A stretch of 64,000 nt of DNA from Myoxocephalus aenaeus (Eukaryota > Chordata > Actinopteri > Perciformes > Cottidae), in contig JBAMJR010000002.1 in NCBI GenBank assembly GCA_038501785.1, forward strand, positions 773,501 through 837,500, in the 5' to 3' direction. The notes beneath the pieces are model-generated. The model was not told the origin of the DNA and did no database searches. It worked only from the letters and a program-made list of their open reading frames with translations. How positions within the stretch are numbered: position 1 is the stretch's first letter; each line of letters opens with the position of its first letter. Of the stretch, positions 57,276 through 64,000 are shown one piece after another. The position numbers and the translations under genes were made by a program.

Positions 57276-58520
57276 TTCACACTTAGTCTGCAGCAAATTG
57301 TCCGTTTTATAGTTCATTTCTTTTTCTACATGAAGTGTTAATTGGTGAGCTTTAGCAGCGCTGGTTGTTGGACTTTTTATCCCCCTTCGCTCACTTATAC
57401 TAAGCTAAGAGAATCGTCTCCTGCCTCCAGCTCCACTTAAGGCACTTAACTGTACATTTAGAGACCCCAGACTTTCACTCTGCATATTACCGTTGCTGAA
57501 TCCTTTTACTTTGTAAAAATATAAAATACTGTTTCCACTCCAATACACATCAAAAGAATAAAATACTTCATGCATACAGCAGAAGGATGCAAACTGGACA
57601 CTGGACCAAACCGCCTCAGTCTGTGGATGAAACGGGCCGACGCGGGTTGATGTTGGTTCTGTGCCGTCATGAAGCGGCAAAGTGCTGTGTGGGTAATCAC
57701 CAGACAAGAGACAGACTGGGTCAGACCATGTGGATTCTAGTGAAATAGCAGTTATGTGGTAGGAAGCAGAGACGTGTTTCAAAGAGGAGGCAGCAGCAGC
57801 CAGAGATCACACTGCAGCTTTACATTCTGAAGTGCAATTGTTCAATTAGCCACAGATTTATTCTCAGCAGCAATATTCATCTTTTATTCAATCATTTCTA
57901 CCATTCCACTCCATCTCATCCGTCTCCTCTTGCCACCCCCGATCACCTGACAGTTTATGGGAAGCACCTTCAATAAATATCCATCATTTCTGTGTGTTAA
58001 AAGCAGCGAGCAAGTCGTGACTTGTGGAACAGCACCCTGGAGATCAATGAGGGAGTCATGGGGGGAAATAAATACACCTAATTAAGCACCAGAGAGCATG
58101 CTGGCTCCAAGACCCACGGCCACACAGAAAGAAATAGAGCAGCAGACACTGTCAAATCAAACATCTTTCTTCTCAGCAGAACCGGTCCTGGTTCGTTACG
58201 CAGAACCATCAGAGAAGCCGTCAGTGGAAAACTGTTTTGGTAAGAGGCAGGCACTTTCAAAAAAGACTTGGCAGCTGATTGGATGAACCATCTGTCAATG
58301 AAACTCGAAGTGAGTCGGGAGGAGAGGGAAGAAACCTTGTTTCCATGGAGAAAAACCTTCAGGGTCGTTCTTTGCTCTTCTTCTATAGCCAACTGCCGTG
58401 CAAGGTAAATCTCTGAACATCTGAGAAGGTAACCTTCCTCTGATCTGACTCTAAATAAGCAGCATGTCCTGTCAGCCTATCAGCAGAAACATTATGAAAC
58501 ACTTTTACAGTCAATCGCCA
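57276..58520. other. No gene seen
   Basis: Unique-looking sequence downstream, on the minus strand, of the kinase exons. I looked here for kinase motifs of the catalytic loop (HRD) and activation segment (DFG) and saw none. ORFs at 57405-57782 and 58078-58392 (minus) have no recognisable domain. Confidence 0.4.
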
Positions 58521-58615
58521 ATGCATCTGGATCATACACGTTCATAAACATCATAACTCTGCATATATAGGACATGTTCTACTTTGACTTCATGCATTTA
58601 GCTGGAGATAAGCTT
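58521..58615. repeat. Left arm of long inverted repeat
   Basis: It starts ATGCATCTGGATCATACACG and ends AGCTGGAGATAAGCTT. Its reverse complement is at 59943-60030, identical apart from one 7-bp insertion (within TTTGACTTCATGCATTTAGC) in this arm. It encloses 1.3 kb that contains the kinase exons. Confidence 0.95.
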
Positions 58616-59611
58616 CACAGGTACAGCGTTGGCCATGTTCACCATCTTAAACCTTCTGAGCCGGTGGCCCAGACCTTCATCGAACCTCTTCATCGATCTC
58701 CCAAGCCCTACCAGTCCAAATAGGGCCTCTGGTGTGATACAGCAACAACAAAAAAGTCAATATAAGTAAATTTTTCATGTTTATGACACTATTCCACAAT
58801 AAATATGAGCATAAACCTTAAGTATGACTCAAAGGGACTCGAGAGTGACTTGGGAGAGAATCTCGATTTTTGAAAATATGACTTTTCATATTGATAGCAT
58901 GAAGCCACACATGGTTATCATACAGTTTTGGAGTCCTGGAGCCAAATCTGCTGGGAAACCAACCTTCGCCAAGATACGCACAAAATTGCCATTTATGTCC
59001 AGCAAAAAAAATAAGAATTGACTTACTTATGACTGAAATAATTAATTTTTTTAATTGTATTTTTTAAATATATATATTTTTCCTTTTCTGTGTACTATCA
59101 TAAACTAATATACCACTAACACATGTGAACTTATTATCTATGTTCACAAGGTTTTTCTGCATATTATAGCTTTCAAATTCAAATAGACCTTGGGGTTTAG
59201 GAGATATTCAGTATTTAGTTGAATGCAAACCATTCGCAATTTTCGCCATTACATTGTCTGGGCCCAGACGAAATATATGAAAACAGGTTCTTTAAAGCCT
59301 TACAGCAAAAATAAGAATAACAAATCTTTACTGAGGGTCAAGGGTTTGAATCAGTATTTCTCTGATGGGCAACAATAAATAAAAGTGTGGATTGGATAAA
59401 TTATGACTTGGCAGAACCGAATGGCATTAATGTTGCTGGCAGAGAAATGTTTGGCTCATCTTGTTGTATTTATATTCCCAACAAACACGGCGCCGGACGG
59501 GTCAGGGACTGGGGTGGATAGATGTGTTGTGCTTTCCTCATCAGCCAAAAAGTAACTAGAAAGGAAAAAAGTTCAACAATGACGTTAACAGTGATGTGAG
59601 ACATTACTCAC

Positions 59612-59659
59612 CGTTGGTCGACCCTCCTCATCAACTCTGAGGATGCGTTTCATGACCAC
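59612..59659 (-). CDS. Exon of PIM-like protein kinase: VxMK lysine strand (partial)
   Basis: On the minus strand this 48-bp exon is bounded by a 3' splice site (CTGTCCTGTAG) and a 5' splice site (GTGAGT). It encodes VVMKRILRVDEEGRPT in the phase left by the upstream exon at 59745-59839. Joined, the two give DNLP-VVMK, which lines up with the DNLPVAIK of PIM kinases. The lysine that contacts ATP phosphates (VAIK lysine) is retained, while the usual Ala-Ile is Val-Met. The exon ends in phase 0, but I could not find the next exon (expected to carry the PIM P-x-E-V segment). It may be a live gene whose other exons lie further away, or a stranded fragment. Confidence 0.65.
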
Positions 59660-59744
59660 CTACAGGACAGAATCAGCAGTACTTTGGTCAGAGCACGGAG
59701 CGATCACTGAGTGTGTGATGTGAGATTACTAATGTAATACTTAC

Positions 59745-59839
59745 TGGTAAATTATCAGTCTTTCTTTTCCCAGCATACACTGATCCAAAGCCCCCTTCTC
59801 CGAGCTCTTCAATCTGCAGGTACGCGTCCTCAAATGTGG
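59745..59839 (-). CDS. Exon of PIM-like protein kinase: glycine-rich loop (partial)
   Basis: This 95-bp minus-strand exon has an acceptor (TTGTGTTTGTAG) and a GTAAGT donor. After two bases of a split codon it encodes TFEDAYLQIEE followed by LGEGGFGSVYAGKRKTDNLP. That is the kinase N-lobe glycine-rich loop (GxGGFGxVYxG), with the GSVYAG and DNLP signature of PIM serine/threonine kinases, which are greatly expanded in teleosts. The frame is open throughout and phase-matched to the 59612-59659 exon. A plausible but out-of-phase upstream exon lies at about 60431-60505. No catalytic-loop exon was seen, so the kinase is incomplete here. Confidence 0.72.
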
Positions 59840-59903
59840 CTACAAACACAACATCTGTGAGGAACATGACCTGAACCTCTGCTGAAGCTAAAGCTAGACG
59901 CTG

Positions 59904-59943
59904 TGGTTGAAATCAGAGTGTTAACACACTCTGATTTCAACCA
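59904..59943. repeat. Perfect 17-bp-stem hairpin
   Basis: TGGTTGAAATCAGAGTG and CACTCTGATTTCAACCA are perfect reverse complements separated by six bases (TTAACA). The right arm ends exactly where the right arm of the long inverted repeat (59943) begins, and the hairpin is about 65 bp upstream of the kinase exon acceptor. Short for a canonical microRNA precursor; the role is unknown. Confidence 0.9.
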
Positions 59944-60030
59944 AGCTTATCTCCAGCTAAATGTCAAAGTAGAACATGTCCTATATATGCAGAGTTATGA
60001 TGTTTATGAACGTGTATGATCCAGATGCAT
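59943..60030. repeat. Right arm of long inverted repeat
   Basis: This is the reverse complement of 58521-58615, perfect across 88 bp apart from the 7-bp indel. Near identity means that the duplication is recent or maintained by gene conversion. Outside the arms the flanks are unrelated. Confidence 0.95.
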
Positions 60031-60099
60031 GGATGGTTAACCTGGTTAACCTGGAGGTTAGTTACACTCTTCTTCTATATTACAGCCCGCAAAATTCAC

Positions 60100-60400
60100 C
60101 TGCTTTAAATTACAAAAGGAATATTTTCCTATTTTGGGAACTACAATTCCTTTCTTTTCTGCCGAGAGTTTGAGGCAAAGATGGAAACCACTCTCGTGTC
60201 TGTGCGGTAAATATGAAGCCACCACCATTAGCATGTTAGCTTAGCCGCAGACTGTAAGCAAGGGGGAAATAGCTGCATGGCGCAGCCCAAATGTAGCACA
60301 AATCTTTTGACCAGAACCTCTGAAGGTTCACCAATTAAGACATTTGATCTGGTTTGTTTTAATTCGTACAAAACGTGTATTAAAAAACCCTACATCTTTT
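60100..60400 (+). repeat. Dispersed 'GCTAAGCTAAGCTAAC' repeat
   Basis: TTTTGGGAACTACAATTCC, TTCTGCCGAGAGTTTGAGGC AAAGATGG, ACCACTCTCGTGTCTGTGCG GTAAATATGAAGCC, TTAGCATGTTAGCTTAGCC and GCAAGGGGGAAATAGCTGCA are the same ordered blocks as 56985-57275. It lies between the long inverted repeat and a weak candidate exon. Confidence 0.7.
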
Positions 60401-60430
60401 AATTGAGTTTAAATGAGTTTGCCGGTGTCT

Positions 60431-60505
60431 ACCTTGTTTCTGACGACCCTCTGCTTCTTTTTGGGGACCTCCCATTCTGTGCAGGGCTTACCTTTGGTCC
60501 GCTTG
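60431..60505 (-). CDS. Weak candidate N-terminal exon (basic, NLS-like)
   Basis: The minus strand has an open frame encoding KGKPCTEWEVPKKKQRVVRN and a following Lys, ending at a possible donor (AACAAG|GTAGAC). A lysine/arginine-rich stretch is plausible for the N-terminus of fish PIM-like kinases. However, this exon ends in phase 0 while the 59745-59839 exon begins with two bases of a split codon, so they do not join directly. The acceptor is also poor. Treat as unproven. Confidence 0.2.
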
Positions 60506-60611
60506 GTTTCAGTCGGATTTTAAGTACTCAGATGTGATATTAACAAGCTGCTTCGTTATCAATGTAGCAGTAATAACATTGCAATGTAGCAGTTATGTAA
60601 TATGTAGAATA

Positions 60612-60612
<1 letters not shown>

Positions 60613-60653
<41 letters not shown>

Positions 60654-60686
60654 TAGCATATGTATATATATACATATATATATATA
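60613..60686. repeat. (AT)n / TATATG microsatellite
   Basis: A pure AT run at 60614-60650 is followed by CATATGTATATATATACATA variants. Source of a Tyr/Ile-rich phantom ORF on the minus strand. Confidence 0.95.
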
Positions 60687-61372
60687 GCATATTGGAGTGA
60701 GACACGGAGAAAAGCTGATGTCGTGATCTTCGTAATAGAACATCTTTGATGTGACGAGTCTTGGCCAATCAACGTTAAGATGTCTACAGCGGCCGTTTCT
60801 CAATACGCGTTCTTCTCTGTACTTGATGAGAAAACTCATAACTGAAAGTTGACGTTCTCTGAATACTACTGTTGTTGAGTCACAAAATGTAATTTTAGGA
60901 TGTTTTCAGGCGAGTTAGTTGTTTAAGCATCACATCTGTGGTCGGTTTGTCAAGAATCAGCCTACTTAAAAAGACACGGTTTGAGGTCCTGCTCGCGGGA
61001 CCGGTGAGCCCCGCCGGCACCGGGCTGTCAGCGATCCGCTGCCCGCCGAGAGCAGCCTGATCCCGGCAGGACTTTTTGAAATGATCCGCTGGCTCCGATT
61101 TCTCCGTAGTGGTTAAACATGAGATATAATTCAGTTTTGAGGATCTAATGAGCAATCTTTATTAGTTTATTATTTATTCACAGTAACGTTACATCAGTTT
61201 GACTGAGGGAAAGGTTAAGATTCATTTAACGTCACATTGCTATGCATTGTGGGTAATTCCCTTGAGCAAAGTCAGCATCTAATGCTGATTTATGGAAAGG
61301 GTTCATAAAGGGCTCATAATCAGAGATTCAAACACTCGACGATGTGACAGCGGGACAGAACTAAACAACTTT
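60687..61372. other. No gene seen
   Basis: Unique-looking; 60985-61070 is GC-rich (GCGGGACCGGTGAGCC region). The 86-codon minus ORF at 60895-61155 covers it without a recognisable domain. Confidence 0.4.
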
Positions 61373-61640
61373 GGGCGACTGTGGCGCAGTGGTGAGCAGG
61401 GTAGTCCTCCAATCAGGGGATCGGCAGTTTGATCCCCGACTCTGCTGGCCCGTGTCGATGTGTCCTTGAGCAAGACACTTAACCCTAAATTGCTCCCGTA
61501 GCTGCACCTACGGTGTATGAATGTTGGATAGTCCTGATGTGGCACCTTGCATGGTAGCTCCTCTCATCAGTGGGTGAATGATTCCTATGTAAAGCGGCTT
61601 TGAGTATTCAGAAAAGCACTATATAAAATCAAAGTATTAT
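61373..61640 (+). mobile_element. Full-length tRNA-derived SINE
   Basis: It starts GGGCGACTGTGGCGCAGTGG TGAGCAGGG (A box), then GGCAGTTTGATCCCC (B box), the CGATGTGTCCTTGAGCAAGACACTTAA body, GTGTATGAATGTTGGATAG and the 3' end AAAAGCACTATATAAAATCAAAG. This is the classical layout of a fish tRNA-derived SINE with a LINE-like 3' end. The SINE fragments at 7202, 7266, 23940 and 40553 share parts of it. It ends directly at the long repeat that follows. Confidence 0.85.
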
Positions 61641-62608
61641 TAGGGCCCGAGCACTGACGTAGTCAGAGCGTAGGACCTATTGTTATTCTAATGTTTATTT
61701 ATTATTATTATTATTCTCCACCGTTATGCAAGGAAAAGAGGTGCTTGGGATAAACCTACATTCTTCAAAATTTGCACACCCATCCGACTCGGCGAAAATG
61801 ATAATCTGATTTGGGTGTCGGCCAAAAGTCTGAGAAAATGTTTCTCTAGCGCCCCCTTTAGGTTGAAAGCCCACGCTTTTTGCAAACTTTTGCCGATTGA
61901 CTTGAAATTTTGCACACATGTCCGGGTGGGACTGCTCTACAAAAAACTCATCCGTGAAAATAAAATGCGCCTAATTAGATTTTCCGCCATTTTGAATTTT
62001 GTAAAAAACACATTTTTGCCCACTGCTCCTAAACGCTGGGTCCATTTCTCACCAAACCTTCTGTGGATCATCATTGGCTCAATGTGATCAAACGATATAT
62101 TCCACTTTGTTGATATCTCATTGCGTTCAGAAGTTATTAACCAATTAAACTCTTAGGGGCGTGGCTCAATATGTCAATACACATAACTTCCAAATCACTT
62201 TGCCTATCCTCACAAAAGTTGTAGCATATGTCAACATCGTCTCCCTTAACGTACCCAAATTATTTCAGAATTTTCAAACACTAGAGGGCACTGCAGTGAA
62301 TTGCAAAATTTTAGCATTGTCCTTGTTTCCAGGCGTTGTATTCAGATGAATTCCTCCTAGAGATTAAACACGATTGATTTCATATTCGGGCAATATGATG
62401 TTGAGACCTTTGCAGGGAAAGGTTATTAAGGGATTTTAAAAATATCGAACTATATGAGCGCAAAGCAGCGCCAAAAAACACCATTTTCCATGAAAATGGA
62501 AGTTGTTTTAACTCGGCCGTACATGATGTAATCTGCTCCATATTTCGCATATGTCATGACCTCCTGACCCTGAAGACATCCATGTGATCGTTTTGAATCC
62601 TAGTCATA

Positions 62609-62622
62609 GCGCCACCTAGAGG
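62609..62622 (-). promoter_or_regulatory. CTCF-like core, 13/14
   Basis: The minus strand reads CCTCTAGGTGGCGC, one mismatch to CCASYAGRKGGCRS (T at position 3). Confidence 0.4.
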
Positions 62623-62915
62623 CAACAGGAAGTTACATGTTTTGTACTTGTATACCGTGCTCCTCACAAATGATTCACATCCCTCTCCAAATGCGTCGGA
62701 AGACACTTAAGACATTGATAATGCATCACCTTGAAGATTGTAAGGATCCGTTGAACGGCGTCGCGTGGGACCATCGCGAAAGTTTGATCCTTCGCCGTGC
62801 ACGAATAAACCGATGTAACTCGACTCCACATAAAAAGATCCTTTCCAGGTTTCACATGTTTGATGAGACTCCAGGCCTGAAGACCTGTGATGTCTAATTT
62901 TTAATTAGAGTCATA

Positions 62916-62929
62916 GCGCCACCTAATGG
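62916..62929 (-). promoter_or_regulatory. CTCF-like core, 13/14
   Basis: The minus strand reads CCATTAGGTGGCGC, one mismatch to CCASYAGRKGGCRS (T at position 4). Confidence 0.4.
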
Positions 62930-63892
62930 CAACACAAAGAAAAATGTTCTATACTTTGGCTAGCTTCTCTCAGTAGGTTGATTAGATCGACACCAAATTA
63001 CTCGTAGACAAACATAAGACTTTCATGACGCCATCCCCCAAAGCTTTTGATGTTTCGTGAAACGCTGTTGCCGTGGCGACCCATCCTTCGCGGTCAACAA
63101 CGAAGGTACTTTTGAGGGACTAAGCATGCTCGAGACGTAACTAAACTTGGCACCCACATTGACAGGCAAAGATGTAGTTACGTGATATGATTTTAATGCT
63201 TCAAAATCGCAATCCGGCTCGATAGCGCCCCCTACAAATATTCAATTAAGCAGCCCCAGCGCTACGGTTGACCTACATGTATGAAACCTGGTAGCCATAT
63301 GTAACACATGTAAACTTACAAATAACGCTCTTGGGACCATGCTCTAAACCGTACAGGAAGTCAAATAGCGCCCCCTACAAAACGTTTTTTTTTTTGACAA
63401 CCTGTGAGTTGTGAAAGCCCACAGTTTTTTCCCCCTATCACCAATTGACCTGAAATTTAGCACACATGTCCGGTTGTGTCTGCTCTACAAATAAGTAACC
63501 GGGCGCATTAAGCTTCGCCAACTTAGAATTTCCGCCATTTTGAATTTTGTGAAAAACAATCTTTTCCTCAAATCTTCCTAAACGCTTGGTTCTATTTTTA
63601 CAAAATCCTCTGTGGATCATTACGGGTTCAATTCCATCACAATGTATAAAAAGCTTGTTTATATCTCATTGTGTTCAGAAGAAAAAGACCAATGAACTTC
63701 TAAGGAGAACATTCAACTCAATTCAACAAAGCAGCCCTCGCAGTACGTTTAACATAGATATACAACATTTCATAGGCGTATGTACCACATATACACTTAC
63801 AAATAACTGTCTTGGGACGATGCTCTAAACCGCACCGGAAGTCGGCAAATTTCATTTTCTTTATCATTTCTAGTTAAAATCGCCATAGTTTC

Positions 63893-63906
63893 CCAGTAGG
63901 TGGCGC
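63893..63906 (+). promoter_or_regulatory. Perfect match to the CTCF core consensus
   Basis: CCAGTAGGTGGCGC fits CCASYAGRKGGCRS at 14 of 14 positions. It is embedded in the long repeat at 61641-64000. Two related sites within the same repeat, in the opposite orientation, match at 13 of 14 (62609-62622 and 62916-62929). Binding is inferred from the motif only. Confidence 0.55.
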
Positions 63907-64000
63907 TCTGACTATGAGTTAATATTGGCATGCAGAAGTCTTCAAGCCATGACTCTCATAAAGCATGTTAACTTTGGAACAGTTTTGACCTCTTCATGAG

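Larger units (their letters stand above)
61641..64000. repeat. Long non-coding dispersed repeat with internal duplication, runs off the window
   Basis: From TAGGGCCCGAGCACTGACGT onward the sequence is non-coding and modular. Module A (61868-62152), containing CCGCCATTTTGAATTTTG and CTGTGGATCAT, recurs at 63416-63704. Module B (63231-63372), containing ACTTACAAATAACGCTCTTGGGA, recurs at 63712-63850. The motif AGCGCCACCTA/AGCGCCCCCT recurs at least six times (61850, 62608, 62915, 63221, 63367 and inverted at 63897). The style is that of a well-known but poorly classified fish repeat (from memory). Short ORFs are not genes. Confidence 0.75.

Noticed and set aside
58616..58746. Possible terminal kinase exon on the minus strand (open frame including GLGRSMKRFDEGLG, stop inside the inverted-repeat arm)
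   Set aside because: It can be spliced in phase from an AG acceptor, but it does not resemble any kinase subdomain. Part of it (AAGATGGTGAACATGG) looks like a common dispersed repeat, and the donor/acceptor evidence is weak. Kept out of the gene model.
1..64000. CRISPR array, operon, phage or plasmid features
   Set aside because: Tandem repeats here are head-to-tail satellites without unique spacers of constant length, and all context is vertebrate nuclear DNA.

Overview
This window looks like nuclear DNA of a ray-finned fish, probably a percomorph teleost. The grounds are very long (CA/GT)n arrays, tRNA-headed SINEs with a fish-type tail, several families of short inverted-repeat DNA transposons (hAT-type MITEs), a decayed L2-type LINE, and no bacterial-style gene organisation. 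It is mostly gene-poor intergenic or intronic sequence. Nearly all the open reading frames that can be drawn on it are artefacts of low-complexity DNA or chance.

The only convincing protein-coding signal is on the minus strand at 59.6-59.84 kb. Two small exons with canonical splice sites and matching phase encode the glycine-rich loop and the VxMK lysine strand of a protein kinase, closest to the PIM family that is expanded in fish. I could not find the rest of the kinase. The exons lie between two arms of a nearly perfect 88-95 bp inverted repeat (58521-58615 and 59943-60030), and the right arm abuts a perfect 17-bp-stem hairpin. This is the most unusual piece of architecture in the window.

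Layout: 0-4.1 kb holds GC-rich repeat debris, a 698-bp inverted-repeat element, a 10-bp purine minisatellite, a LINE/SINE 3' tail and a hAT MITE. 5.2-12 kb holds MITEs, a SINE nested in a SINE, and a palindromic GC-rich MITE. 12.6-16.7 kb is microsatellite-rich, including a (GT)n tract with six interspersed cassettes. 17.6-19.4 kb has hAT debris, a perfect consensus oestrogen response element and an 849-bp DNA element. 20-25 kb is mostly unique sequence with small tandem repeats and one SINE. 26.3-29.1 kb has an L2 fossil split by a MITE, and a second MITE copy. 30-35 kb is AT-rich unique sequence ending in a complete hAT MITE with target-site duplications. 37-37.9 kb and 46.3-46.75 kb are minisatellites. 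42.8-43.15 kb is a 73-bp tandem array carrying a CTCF-like motif. 49-57 kb is largely unique with dispersed repeats. 58.5-60.6 kb is the kinase region. 61.4-64 kb is a SINE followed by a long, internally duplicated non-coding repeat carrying CTCF-like core motifs, running off the end of the window.

All calls come from reading the sequence. Family names rest on remembered hallmarks (terminal inverted repeats, target-site duplications, box motifs, RT motifs) and were not checked against a repeat library.
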